From NCBI GenBank assembly GCA_024683935.1, contig JAIKXV010000147.1, forward strand, positions 1 through 32,706: DNA of 32,706 nt, read 5' to 3'. The notes beneath the pieces are model-generated. The model was given only the letters and a program-made list of their open reading frames with translations. It was not told the origin of the DNA and searched no databases. This DNA comes from Lachnospiraceae bacterium (GTDB lineage: Bacteria > Bacillota_A > Clostridia > Lachnospirales > Lachnospiraceae). Positions within the stretch are counted from its first letter, which is position 1. Every line of letters starts with the position of its first letter. Below are positions 22,591-30,800 of this stretch, in pieces. Both the position numbers and the translations under genes were made by a program.

Positions 22591-24801
22591 TTATACGGTA
22601 TGTACGGAAAACTCTCCGCCGGCTGTCTTTATTGTAATCTTTCCTCCGTTCTTCAATTTTCCGAATAGGATCTCATCCACAAAGAGGGGTTTAATATCAT
22701 TTCTGATCACCCGGTCAATTTCCCTTGCACCGAATTCCTCACTTATGCCCCGTAATCTCAGAAGCTCCTTCGCCTTCTTATCGGCGGTGACACTGATCTT
22801 TTTCGGCTTCAGCTGCTCCGAAAGCTCAGACAGTTTCTTATCGACTATCAGGGCTGCCATCTCATTGCCCATGCTGTTAAAGGCAACTATTTTGTCCAGA
22901 CGGTTTCTGAATTCCGGCTGGAAGGTTCTCTTTACCTCTTCCATCAGGACGCTGTTATCGATGGTGCTCTTAAACCCTATCCCTCTTTTTCCCAGTCTGT
23001 TTGCCCCGGCATTGGAAGTCATTATTATCACGACGTTCCTGAAATCAGCCTTTCTGCCCTGATTATCGGTAAGTGTCGCATAATCCATAACCTGGAGCAG
23101 CACGTTATATATATCGGGATGCGCTTTCTCTATCTCATCTAAAAGCAGAACCGAAGACGGCGATTTCCGTATGGCTTCCGTCAGGATTCCGCCCTCCTCA
23201 TATCCCACATATCCGGCAGGAGAACCAATGAGCTTTGCTACCGCATGCTTCTCTCCGTACTCGCTCATATCAAAGCGGATAAGCTTCACTCCCAGCTCCG
23301 CTGCCAGCTGCCTCGCGATCTCTGTTTTGCCAACGCCGGTGGGTCCCACGAAAAGAAGACTTGATAGCGGCTTATTATCACCTGTCAGTCCCGCCTTCGA
23401 AAACTTTACGGCATTAACCACCTGGCTTATGGCTTCATCCTGGCCGCAGATCTTTTTCTTTATTCTGTCCTCAAGAGTAGCCAGTCCCTTTACATCATCG
23501 GTTTCCACTGTCTCTATCGGGACCCGGCAGATCTTAGTCAGTATCTCATTTATCACATCCCTGTCCACGCTCTGGGTTTTATTATTCAGGGGATGAAGCT
23601 TCCGGTAGGCGCCGGCTTCATCAATAAGATCAATGGCTTTGTCCGGAAGGAATCTTTCATTTATATATTTGGCGCTCATCTTAACGGCATACTCCGGCAC
23701 GCCTTTGGCATACTTTACGCCGTGATAAGTCTCATACTTTCCCTTCAGTCCTTTCAGGATTTCTACTGTTTCTTCCTCAGACGGCTCCTTTATCTCCACA
23801 TTCTGGAAACGCCGTATCAGGCTCTTATTTTTTTCAAAGTACTTCTTGTATTCTTCAAAGGTTGTGGCTCCTATGAACCTTATACGTCCGTCGGACAGAT
23901 AGGGCTTCAGCATATTTGAAGCATCAAAGGAGCCTTCCCCCACAGCTCCCGCGCCCGAGAGATTGTGGATCTCATCTATATATATTATCGGCTTCTCTTC
24001 CTTGCCGATCTCTGATAAAACCTTCTTAAAGCGCTTTTCAAAATCCCCTCTGTACTGGGTTCCCGCAAGCATGCCTCCGAGATCCAGCGCAAAGACCTTC
24101 GCTCCCTTTATGGCATCCGGAACCTCATCTCCTTTCAGCCGCTGCACGAGTCCGTATGTTATGGCTGTTTTACCGACTCCCGGTTCTCCGATATGCAGAG
24201 GATTATTCTTGTCCTTTCGGCAGAGGATCTGGATAGTCCGCTCCAGCTCCGCTTCTCTTCCGATCAGCGGATTAACATCCTTCAGGGTTTCATTCAGACA
24301 TGGTGCATAAAGCTTCCATCTGACGTCGCCGGGTTTCTCCTGCCCTGCGATGGCCTCCCCGGTATTTTCGGATGCCGCGTCACCCTCTATAAAAGATATT
24401 TCCTGAAGAAGATCCGCTTCCGTGATATCCTGCTGTTCCATATAATACTGTGCATAGCAGTCGTTAAGGTTCCACAGGGCGTGAACCACATGTCTCACAT
24501 AGACTTCCCCGCTGCCGCTGTTATAGGCACTCTGTCCCGCAAACATCAGCATTTTATTGACCAGCGTTGATAATTCGGGCTCCTTCTCCGGCACCTTATC
24601 CACGTACTCCGACAGATATTCTTCAAGCTTTTCCTTAAGGAGTTTTATATCACCGCCGCACGCCGAAAAGGCTTCAATAAAAAGCCCTTCCTCCGCAAGC
24701 ATCATAAGGATGGTCTCAGGGGTAACATATTCATATCCCTTTTCCTTTGCATACAGAACCGCCTGGTGAAGTACGGTCATGACCTCTCTTGATAACTCCA
24801 T
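22591..24801 (-). CDS. clpA: ATP-dependent Clp protease ATP-binding subunit ClpA
   Basis: A 736-residue AAA+ unfoldase that feeds substrates to ClpP, with ClpS as adaptor. An N-domain (about 1-140) binds ClpS. AAA module 1 has Walker A GEPGVGKT (205-212) and Walker B IYIDE (to 277). Module 2 has GPTGVGKT (486-493) and LLLDE (552-556). GKRGIGF (604-610) right after TSNAG is the IGF/IGL loop that docks on ClpP, so this is ClpA rather than ClpB; the ClpB middle coiled coil and the ClpC UVR linker are absent. GGAGG precedes the ATG at 24801. The liaF-like gene ends only 22 bases upstream, so clpA is probably transcribed with lytTR and liaF. A strong terminator follows. Confidence 0.95.
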   Translation of the reverse strand: MELSREVMTVLHQAVLYAKEKGYEYVTPETILMMLAEEGLFIEAFSACGGDIKLLKEKLEEYLSEYVDKVPEKEPELSTLVNKMLMFAGQSAYNSGSGEVYVRHVVHALWNLNDCYAQYYMEQQDITEADLLQEISFIEGDAASENTGEAIAGQEKPGDVRWKLYAPCLNETLKDVNPLIGREAELERTIQILCRKDKNNPLHIGEPGVGKTAITYGLVQRLKGDEVPDAIKGAKVFALDLGGMLAGTQYRGDFEKRFKKVLSEIGKEEKPIIYIDEIHNLSGAGAVGEGSFDASNMLKPYLSDGRIRFIGATTFEEYKKYFEKNKSLIRRFQNVEIKEPSEEETVEILKGLKGKYETYHGVKYAKGVPEYAVKMSAKYINERFLPDKAIDLIDEAGAYRKLHPLNNKTQSVDRDVINEILTKICRVPIETVETDDVKGLATLEDRIKKKICGQDEAISQVVNAVKFSKAGLTGDNKPLSSLLFVGPTGVGKTEIARQLAAELGVKLIRFDMSEYGEKHAVAKLIGSPAGYVGYEEGGILTEAIRKSPSSVLLLDEIEKAHPDIYNVLLQVMDYATLTDNQGRKADFRNVVIIMTSNAGANRLGKRGIGFKSTIDNSVLMEEVKRTFQPEFRNRLDKIVAFNSMGNEMAALIVDKKLSELSEQLKPKKISVTADKKAKELLRLRGISEEFGAREIDRVIRNDIKPLFVDEILFGKLKNGGKITIKTAGGEFSVHTV

Positions 24802-24823
24802 AAGGCAACACCTCCGCCTATGA

Positions 24824-25564
24824 TTATACTCTTATCAGCTTCAGTTCACCAAATGCCACTGATCCGTTGATATTGCAGGTGATCGTATCATCTGCATTAT
24901 TCGGGTTTACACCGTCGATATCGCAGTGTCCGAGGGTGACGCCCACCCTGTTTTCAACCTTCCATTCGGCGGGAATATATACATTCATTGCCCCGAATGA
25001 CACTCTGCAGTCAATATTAACGGTTTTGCCGGGGACCTCCGCTTTATCGAAAAAAACGCTCAATTCTCCGAACCGCGATGAAAGCTCGGCGGAACTCAGA
25101 TTCCGGCTGCGGACGTATCTCGTCGATGATCCGAACTGCGTGGAATAATATATGGTTCCGTTGTCATTTTCGCTGTAGCTTTCGGAATATTTATCCGAAA
25201 ACCGGTTGTTCCCGCCATGTGAATGATCATGGTGTCTCCTGTGATGCGGGAAAAGCATGTGGAATGCGACGGTCAGGAGAACTGCCGCAATCAGCACGGT
25301 CCAGGGAGTGATAGCGGTTATACCCAGCGGTTTATCGAATATAATGCAGATCACGGCAAGAGGAACAAATACTCCCCCAAAGGAAAGATCAATGATGCTG
25401 TGTACTATAACGACCACCATTATTGCTGCGATCACAAGCCCCCATGGACTCACACTCACGAATACCGGCGGAAGGTTCAATACATTCAGCTTCCACAGAA
25501 TAAGGCACACAGCCAGTGCAATCAGCAGGATCCCCGTTACAATATTTCTTGTTCTGTATCTCAT
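24824..25564 (-). CDS. LiaF-like membrane protein (LiaI/LiaF-type helices plus LiaF C-terminal domain)
   Basis: A 246-residue membrane protein. Four hydrophobic helices fill the first 115 residues. A His-rich cytosolic or linker stretch follows (FPHHRRHHDHSHGG), then a Ser/Tyr-rich segment and a C-terminal beta-repeat domain (about 155-246): LSSRFGELSVFFDKAEVPGK, RVSFGAMNVYIPAEWKV, GSVAFGELKLIRV. This matches the LiaF (cell-wall-active antibiotic response) C-terminal domain; LiaF proteins restrain envelope stress sensors. The His cluster might bind metal. It is 13 bases downstream of a LytTR regulator, a pairing common in Firmicutes, and clpA follows. It probably senses envelope stress or modulates the regulator. 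Confidence 0.85.
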   Translation of the reverse strand: MRYRTRNIVTGILLIALAVCLILWKLNVLNLPPVFVSVSPWGLVIAAIMVVVIVHSIIDLSFGGVFVPLAVICIIFDKPLGITAITPWTVLIAAVLLTVAFHMLFPHHRRHHDHSHGGNNRFSDKYSESYSENDNGTIYYSTQFGSSTRYVRSRNLSSAELSSRFGELSVFFDKAEVPGKTVNIDCRVSFGAMNVYIPAEWKVENRVGVTLGHCDIDGVNPNNADDTITCNINGSVAFGELKLIRV

Positions 25565-25577
25565 GACATATCTCCTT

Positions 25578-26033
25578 TTATGGCGTGATTATTTCCTTTA
25601 ACGCCCTGTAATAATTTCTTGAACAGTAAACCGTTTTGTAGGTACCCTGAAATTCGATCTTGCTCGCTCCCGCCAGGTTCTTGGTAATTGAGTAGATTCT
25701 CCGGGTATTCAGTATGGCCGATTTGGATATCCTTAAAAAATAGGACGGGAGTTTTTCCTCCAGTTCGTATAAGCGGTATTTCACTTCGAATTCATCGTCT
25801 GCGGTATGGGCCCTTATAGAACCGCTTTCGGTTTCGAAGAAGAGAATACTTTCAAGAGGAATGAAAAACTCGGCCTCCTCCTTAAACAGGCTTATCTGGG
25901 AAGTCCCATGAGAGCTTTCTGTAAGGAGCTTCTGGATTTTCATCACTTCTTCACTGACGCCGGAGCACTTAATGATGACTTCGCATCCTTCTGCATCCGG
26001 ATCGATCTCAATTTTTACCTTCAAATCGTTCAT
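25578..26033 (-). CDS. LytTR-family DNA-binding regulator
   Basis: A 151-residue cytosolic regulator. The N-terminal 50 residues (MNDLKVKIEIDPDAEGCEVI) form a short alpha/beta lead-in, without the receiver domain of LytR/AgrA response regulators. Residues about 50-150 are a LytTR DNA-binding domain: FIPLESILFFETESGSIRAH, YRLYELEEKLPSYFLRISKS, AILNTRRIYSI and YYRALKEI at the end. These stand-alone LytTR proteins are commonly encoded with a LiaF-like or DUF3021 membrane partner that controls them; the partner follows 13 bases later. There is no ribosome binding site before the ATG and TATAAT lies six bases upstream, so the message may be leaderless. Confidence 0.9.
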   Translation of the reverse strand: MNDLKVKIEIDPDAEGCEVIIKCSGVSEEVMKIQKLLTESSHGTSQISLFKEEAEFFIPLESILFFETESGSIRAHTADDEFEVKYRLYELEEKLPSYFLRISKSAILNTRRIYSITKNLAGASKIEFQGTYKTVYCSRNYYRALKEIITP

Positions 26034-26039
26034 GGGATT

Positions 26040-26045
26040 ATTATA
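26040..26045 (-). promoter_or_regulatory. -10 element of lytTR, TATAAT-N6-ATG
   Basis: On the minus strand TATAAT (26045-26040) is followed by AATCCC and the ATG of the LytTR gene, the same geometry as clpS. Initiation of transcription would fall at the A of the ATG, and no Shine-Dalgarno is present. The -35 region (CTTTCG) is weak, so an activator may be needed; autoregulation by the LytTR protein is possible. Confidence 0.5.
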
Positions 26046-26210
26046 CAGCTAAAGATTGTTAGCGAAAGGGGTTTTTGCCAAGAGGTTGAAAAAAAGCGGT
26101 GAGAGGTTGGTACCTGTCCCTCAGGATGCCTGTAAAGGGATGAAAAACGCAGGGATTTTCTTTTTTTGCAGTATAAGATATAATTGTCCAGTATGCAGGG
26201 CTTCAATTAT

Positions 26211-26504
26211 ATGAAAACAAAAAAATTAACAGCATGCATCATGGCCGCCATGATGCTTTTCGCTGTAATGTTTTCCGTGTTCTTTATAACGGTACACGCT
26301 GATCATGACTGTACCGGTGAGGATTGTCCCGTCTGTGCCGTCATACATCAGTGTGAAAATATCATTCACGGTCTGGGTGATGGCGGAGCAGCCGTGTCTG
26401 CTGTTCTCATCCCTATTGCTGCCCTTTCACTGTTCGTTTCTATACATGCATGTTTCTTTGCCGGGGACACGCCTGTATCCAGAAAAGTCCGTCTGAACAA
26501 TTGA
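26211..26504 (+). CDS. Small Cys-rich membrane protein upstream of znuA-like gene
   Basis: A 97-residue protein with an N-terminal hydrophobic segment (LTACIMAAMMLFAVMFSVFF), then HADHDCTGEDCPVCAVIHQC, and a second helix (VSAVLIPIAALSLFVSIHAC). The exposed D-C-x-x-x-D-C-x-x-C with nearby His residues looks like a metal-binding loop. Small proteins of this type are, to my knowledge, found ahead of zinc-uptake genes in Clostridia; they have no assigned function. ATG 26211 has AGGG ten bases before it; ATG 26193 and TTG 26184 are in-frame alternatives. TATAAT at 26179-26184 is a likely -10. The ZnuA-like gene follows after 87 bases. Confidence 0.65.
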   Translation: MKTKKLTACIMAAMMLFAVMFSVFFITVHADHDCTGEDCPVCAVIHQCENIIHGLGDGGAAVSAVLIPIAALSLFVSIHACFFAGDTPVSRKVRLNN

Positions 26505-26591
26505 AACACTCCGTTCAGATGCAGATCATACCCGCAGGGATTGGTCTGCTCTTATTTTGCTGTTGTTAAATCAAAATACGGAGGTTTCATT

Positions 26592-27596
26592 ATGAAAAAA
26601 TTCATTTCTGTTATTTTAGCCGCCATTATGACGGCCGGCTGTTTAACGGCGTGCGGCGGCAGCAGTACTGCCGAAGCAGCCAACAAAGACAGGCTTCAGA
26701 TCGTAACAACCATCTTCCCCGAATATGACTGGGTAATGAGCGTACTTGGCGATAATCCGGCGGGCGCCGAGGTGACCCTGCTGCTTGATAACGGCGTGGA
26801 TCTTCACAGCTACCAGCCCACAGCCAACGATATACATAAGATCTCTGCCTGTGACATGTTTATATATGTGGGAGGTGAGTCTGATGAATGGGTGGATGAC
26901 GTCCTTAAGGAAGCTGAAAACAAAAACATGACAGTAATAAATCTTTTAGATGTCCTGGGAGATTCCATCAAGGAAGAAGAAGTAGTTGAGGGAATGCAGG
27001 AAGACGAACACGAGCATGAAGAGGAAGGAGAGGACGAGCATGAGCATGAGGAAGAGATCGAATATGACGAGCATGTATGGCTGTCTCTCCGCAATGCCTC
27101 AGTGCTTACCGGACATATCTCAGAAGAGCTTCAGCGTATAGATGCAGCGAATGCGGAAACCTATAAAAAGAATTCCGCTGCCTATGCGGAAAAACTGGCT
27201 GACCTCGATAAACGGTATACGGACGCTGTATCAAATGCTTCCTTCAATACCCTTCTCTTCGGTGACAGATTCCCCTTCAGATATCTGACGGACGACTATG
27301 ATCTTTCCTATTATGCCGCATTTGTCGGATGTTCGGCGGAGACGGAGGCCAGCTTTGAAACTATCATGTTTCTGGCAGGAAAGACAGATGAACTTTCATT
27401 GCCTGCTGTAATGACTATTGAAGGGTCAGACCACAAGATAGCGAAAACCATAGTACAGAATACGGAAAGCAAGGATCAGGAGATCCTGACTATGGATTCA
27501 ATGCAGTCGACCACTTCAAAGGATGTAGAGAATGGCAAGACCTACCTTTCCGTCATGGAGGACAATCTCTCTGTTCTCAAAGAGGCTCTGAAATAG
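26592..27596 (+). CDS. ZnuA-like zinc ABC transporter substrate-binding lipoprotein
   Basis: A 334-residue lipoprotein. The signal peptide ends in the lipobox LTAC (C21), so it is anchored outside the membrane. The fold is the cluster-9 (ZnuA/AdcA) metal receptor: LQIVTTIFPEYDWVMSVLGD, VDLHSYQPT with the first metal His, an acidic His-rich loop (about 135-160, EDEHEHEEE and DEHEHEEE) typical of zinc receptors, and YDEHVWLSL with the second His. The third canonical His is missing: the segment reads LFGDRFPFRYL, where an Asp may take its place. Start ATG 26592 has CGGAGG seven bases before it; the longer frame from 26541 would bury the signal peptide. No permease or ATPase gene (znuB, znuC) lies beside it. 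Confidence 0.9.
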   Translation: MKKFISVILAAIMTAGCLTACGGSSTAEAANKDRLQIVTTIFPEYDWVMSVLGDNPAGAEVTLLLDNGVDLHSYQPTANDIHKISACDMFIYVGGESDEWVDDVLKEAENKNMTVINLLDVLGDSIKEEEVVEGMQEDEHEHEEEGEDEHEHEEEIEYDEHVWLSLRNASVLTGHISEELQRIDAANAETYKKNSAAYAEKLADLDKRYTDAVSNASFNTLLFGDRFPFRYLTDDYDLSYYAAFVGCSAETEASFETIMFLAGKTDELSLPAVMTIEGSDHKIAKTIVQNTESKDQEILTMDSMQSTTSKDVENGKTYLSVMEDNLSVLKEALK

Positions 27597-27609
27597 GAGG
27601 TATCTGCAG

Positions 27610-28242
27610 ATGACGATAAAGAATGTTGTATGTTTATCACTGTGTACTGCAGTCCTCATTCTGACTGCAGGATGCGGGAAAAATAACAGCGGGACGGATG
27701 ATATCCCCCCTTTAGCCATCACTGATGCGGGGATGATATCAGAGACATCTGACACACCGGAAGCATCAGGAATATCAGTGGTACCGGAAGCATCTGAGTC
27801 GTCAGAGATACCGGATATAACAGTAGTATCAGAAGCATCGGAGGAACCGGACATGTCCGGAGTATCAGGATCTCCGGAGTCATCTGCCGGCACTGAGGGT
27901 ATAGATGTGGATCTCACAATCATGTCCAGCACGATGGTATATGCCGAGGTTTTTAACATGGTATATAATCCGGAAAATTATACAGGAAAAACAGTTAAGA
28001 TGAAGGGAATATATGCTGTGTATCATGACGAAAACCAGGAGAAAACATATCATGCCTGTGTCATATCCGATGCAACGGCCTGCTGTTCACAGGGCATAGA
28101 GTTCGAGCTGACAGATGAGTATCAGTATCCCGAGGATTATCCTGAAGAGAGCAGCGATATCTGTGTGACCGGAACATTCGATACATATATGGAGGACGGA
28201 TATACATACTGCATTTTAAGGGACGCACAGCTGCTGTCCTGA
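27610..28242 (+). CDS. Lipoprotein with Ser/Glu/Pro-rich spacer, zinc-locus accessory
   Basis: A 210-residue lipoprotein with lipobox LTAGC (C22). Residues about 35-95 are a low-complexity spacer built on recurring SE/SD, PEAS and SG units, typical of a cell-wall-spanning stalk. The C-terminal domain (about 100-210) contains STMVYAEVFNMVYNPENYTG, KTVKMKGIYAVYHDE, HACVISDATACCSQGIEFEL and ICVTGTFDTYMEDG. It looks like a small beta-barrel (OB-like) domain with a conserved-looking CC pair. I recall similar lipoproteins near zinc ABC genes in Clostridia, but know no assigned function. It starts 13 bases after the ZnuA-like gene with GGAGG ten bases before the ATG, so the two are cotranscribed and end at the terminator 28304-28342. 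Confidence 0.75.
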   Translation: MTIKNVVCLSLCTAVLILTAGCGKNNSGTDDIPPLAITDAGMISETSDTPEASGISVVPEASESSEIPDITVVSEASEEPDMSGVSGSPESSAGTEGIDVDLTIMSSTMVYAEVFNMVYNPENYTGKTVKMKGIYAVYHDENQEKTYHACVISDATACCSQGIEFELTDEYQYPEDYPEESSDICVTGTFDTYMEDGYTYCILRDAQLLS

Positions 28243-28303
28243 CACTGTATCGAAAAATCTGTCAAAAAACTGGAAACTCTGAGCGATATGTTGTAAAATC
28301 AGA

Positions 28304-28342
28304 AAAGGCAAAGGCGCCGGTAACGGTGTCTTTGTCTTTTTT
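28304..28342 (+). terminator. Rho-independent terminator with GNRA loop, between the zinc locus and purF
   Basis: A 16-pair stem (28304-28319 with 28324-28339, three G-U pairs) is closed by the tetraloop GTAA and followed by a T run (28337-28342). It should end the znuA-lipoprotein transcript. It finishes only 39 bases before the purF ATG, leaving almost no room for a separate purF promoter. Confidence 0.9.
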
Positions 28343-28381
28343 ATTTGCAGATGAAATCAAAAGGAGCGGCATTGACAAATA

Positions 28382-29758
28382 ATGAATATAGATAAAGTCA
28401 GAGAAGAATGCGGTGTTTTCGGGATCTTTTCAAATAAAAAAAAGAATGTTTCAGAGGACGTCTACTACGGTCTTTTAGCCCTTCAGCACAGGGGACAGGA
28501 GTCTGCGGGGATCTCAGTCACGGACAGGAACGGCGAAAAAGGCAATATCCAGACCCATAAGGGTATGGGTCTTGTAAGCGAGGTTTTTGATGCAGAAACC
28601 CTCGGGAAACTTAAAGGCGATATCGGGCTCGGACATGTCCGCTATTCCACAACAGGTGAAAGCATCATCAGCAATGCGCAGCCCATAGCAATGAATTACA
28701 TCAAGGGAAGCCTGGCTTTAGCCCATAACGGCAATATCATTAACGCAGCGGAGCTTAAAGAAACACAGATGCTGCGGGGACTCGCCCACTTCGGCACAAC
28801 CGACTCGGAGGTTATAGCCTATGAGATCATATATGACAGGGTAAATGCCGGTTCCATAGAGGAAGCTGTCAAAAGAACCTCCGGAAAGATAAAAGGAGGC
28901 TATGCACTGCTGATAATGAGTCCCAGAAAACTTGTGGGTATCAGGGATCCTCTCGGGATCAAGCCCCTCGTCCTTGGAAAAAGGGGCGATGATCTTATTT
29001 TAGCATCGGAGAGCGCGGCAATAACTTCTGTAGGCGGTGAGCTGATAAGGGATGTACGTCCAGGAGAGATAATCAGCATCAGTGCTGAAGGTGTCAGAAG
29101 CGACCTCTCTCTATGCACAGAAGACAGAGCGCATTGTATTTTTGAGTACATATATTTTGCGAGATGTGATTCCGTTATGGACGGGATAGAAGTTCATGAA
29201 GCCAGGGTTCGGGCGGGACAGGCTCTTGCCAGAAGAGCCCCCGTGGATGCTGATATCGTGGCCGGTGTTCCCGATTCCGGGCTGGCTGCCGCTGAAGGGT
29301 ATTCTGCCGAATCAGGCATAAGATTCTGTCATATATTTCATAAAAACAGCTATGTGGGACGGAGCTTCATCAAACCTACGGACAGGGAAAGGAAGATAGC
29401 TGTACATATGAAGTTAAGTGTGCTCCGGGATGTGGTAAAGGATAAGCGGATAGTTCTTATTGATGACTCCATCGTCCGGGGAAATACAATGAAAGAGATA
29501 ATCGAAACACTGAAAAAGGCTGGAGCAAAGGAAGTACATGTGAGGATCAGTTCTCCGCCCTTCCTTCATCCGTGCTATTACGGAACCGATGTTCCGGGAA
29601 GCGGAGAACTGATAGCATCCGAGCATTCGGATATGGAAGTATGCGAAGCCATCGGTGCAGATTCTCTTTGCTATCTTCACCTGGAAGATTTCAGGACAAT
29701 GGTTCCCGGGATCAGCCTTTGCACCGCCTGCTTTGACGGTAATTACCCGGTAAAATAA
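28382..29758 (+). CDS. purF: Amidophosphoribosyltransferase PurF
   Basis: A 458-residue enzyme for the first step of purine synthesis: PRPP plus glutamine gives phosphoribosylamine. The catalytic Cys is C10, after a nine-residue propeptide (MNIDKVREE) that is removed. The glutaminase domain shows CGVFGIF, LQHRGQESAGI, and GHVRYSTTG. The PRTase domain has the PRPP loop VLIDDSIVRGNTMKEI. Cysteines in AHCIFEYIYFAR, FLHPCYYG and SLCTACFDGNYP match the four [4Fe-4S] ligands of the Bacillus-type, oxygen-sensitive enzyme. The ribosome binding site AAAGGAG is about 15 bases before the ATG, a longer gap than usual. No other pur gene is adjacent, and a terminator stands just upstream. Confidence 0.95.
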   Translation: MNIDKVREECGVFGIFSNKKKNVSEDVYYGLLALQHRGQESAGISVTDRNGEKGNIQTHKGMGLVSEVFDAETLGKLKGDIGLGHVRYSTTGESIISNAQPIAMNYIKGSLALAHNGNIINAAELKETQMLRGLAHFGTTDSEVIAYEIIYDRVNAGSIEEAVKRTSGKIKGGYALLIMSPRKLVGIRDPLGIKPLVLGKRGDDLILASESAAITSVGGELIRDVRPGEIISISAEGVRSDLSLCTEDRAHCIFEYIYFARCDSVMDGIEVHEARVRAGQALARRAPVDADIVAGVPDSGLAAAEGYSAESGIRFCHIFHKNSYVGRSFIKPTDRERKIAVHMKLSVLRDVVKDKRIVLIDDSIVRGNTMKEIIETLKKAGAKEVHVRISSPPFLHPCYYGTDVPGSGELIASEHSDMEVCEAIGADSLCYLHLEDFRTMVPGISLCTACFDGNYPVK

Positions 29759-29987
29759 GGATATTTATACAGCCGGGACCTTCTTTGCCTTTTTCTCCGC
29801 CGATACGTTTCCCTATGTCCTCTTCGGACACCTTCTGTTTCCTAAGAACAACAGCAACAATCCCAGGATTTGTATGGCAGCAATATCATCTACGCCCGAT
29901 TCTTGTTCAATGAGAGCAATATAAACGACGGTAATCAAAAATTCTTGCTATTAGAATGTTCATTATGGTTTAATAAAAAGGGGATGA

Positions 29988-30800
29988 ATGAAAGAGTTTG
30001 AGATGATAAAGCTGATCGTTACAGATATGGACGGGTGTCTGCTTGATGATAAAGGGGCGCTTCCTCCGAACTTCAAAGAAGCATACGAACTGATGCGTAA
30101 GAATAACGTCATCTTTACGGCAGCCAGCGGAAGGGCAATAAAAGGGGTTCAGAGGCCCTTCGGAGATTACGCTAAGGACATGGCGTTTATTTCAGATAAC
30201 GGCGCCAGGGCTTTTTACAAGGGCGACTTTCTTTTCAGCAGAACGCTGGACTTTTCCGCATACATGCCTGTCATCACGGAGCTGAGAAAGAACAAAGCGC
30301 TTTTTTCCGTTGCCTGCGGGGAAACACGGGCATGGGTAGAGGACACAGGTATCATAAATAAAGAGATGGAAGAGGAATTGTCAAAATACTATTCCGAATG
30401 GTTCCAGTGTGATTTTGAGAAGATACCCGAGAGAATAGTCAAACTGGCAATACTGTATTTTGATGATATTGAAAATAATATCTATCCTGATTTCAGGAAA
30501 TTTGATAATGACAGGATCTGCGTACAGGTAACAGCATATGTCTGGATGGATGTTTATGAAAAGGGCATTTCAAAAGGAACCGCGATAAAAGCGATGCAGG
30601 ACGAACTGGGGATCTCCCCTGCGGAAACTATCGTATTCGGGGATTATCTGAATGATATTTCGATGGCGGAGTGTGCGTCTGTTTCATATGCCCCGGCAAA
30701 TGCCCATCCTGATGTGAAGAAAGTATTTACTGAAACCATAGGGTCAAACACCGAATACGGGGTTACCGAAAAGATAATAGAAATCCTGCGAAGTGAATGA
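29988..30800 (+). CDS. HAD-superfamily hydrolase, Cof type
   Basis: A 270-residue cytosolic phosphatase of the Cof/Cof-like (HAD IIB) group, acting on sugar phosphates, nucleotides or similar. Motif I is VTDMDGCLLDD, with Cys in place of the usual Thr after DxDG; motif II is in TAASGRA; motif III is the Lys of RIVKLAIL; motif IV is GDYLNDISM. The cap sits between motifs II and III, as in type IIB. The ATG at 29988 follows AAGGGG; a second in-frame ATG at 30003 (MIKLIVTDMDG) is also a normal family start. The stop overlaps the next gene in ATGA, so the pair is coupled. The 229 bases before it hold no supportable gene. Confidence 0.88.
   Translation: MKEFEMIKLIVTDMDGCLLDDKGALPPNFKEAYELMRKNNVIFTAASGRAIKGVQRPFGDYAKDMAFISDNGARAFYKGDFLFSRTLDFSAYMPVITELRKNKALFSVACGETRAWVEDTGIINKEMEEELSKYYSEWFQCDFEKIPERIVKLAILYFDDIENNIYPDFRKFDNDRICVQVTAYVWMDVYEKGISKGTAIKAMQDELGISPAETIVFGDYLNDISMAECASVSYAPANAHPDVKKVFTETIGSNTEYGVTEKIIEILRSE

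Noticed and set aside
27000..27075. Tandem GAGCATGAAGAGGAA-like repeats in the znuA-like gene as a DNA repeat element.
   Set aside because: They encode the acidic His-rich loop normal in zinc receptors; it is protein low complexity, not a separate element.
27720..27890. Repeated GCATCAG/GTATCAG-type units in the lipoprotein gene as a minisatellite.
   Set aside because: The units are irregular and in frame; they encode a Ser/Glu/Pro-rich stalk after the lipobox.
28372..28378. TTGACA immediately before the purF ATG as a -35 box.
   Set aside because: It would place the start site well inside the coding sequence, with no suitable -10 and downstream of the ATG.
28243..28381. Purine riboswitch before purF.
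   Set aside because: The conserved three-way-junction core could not be found; the only structure is the terminator stem.
29759..29987. Short hydrophobic minus-strand frame in the purF-HAD gap (stop at 29813-29815, about 44 residues ending ILGLLLLFLGNRRCPKRT).
   Set aside because: It has no ATG and no ribosome binding site, and no family is recognisable; it may be a decayed fragment but cannot be supported.
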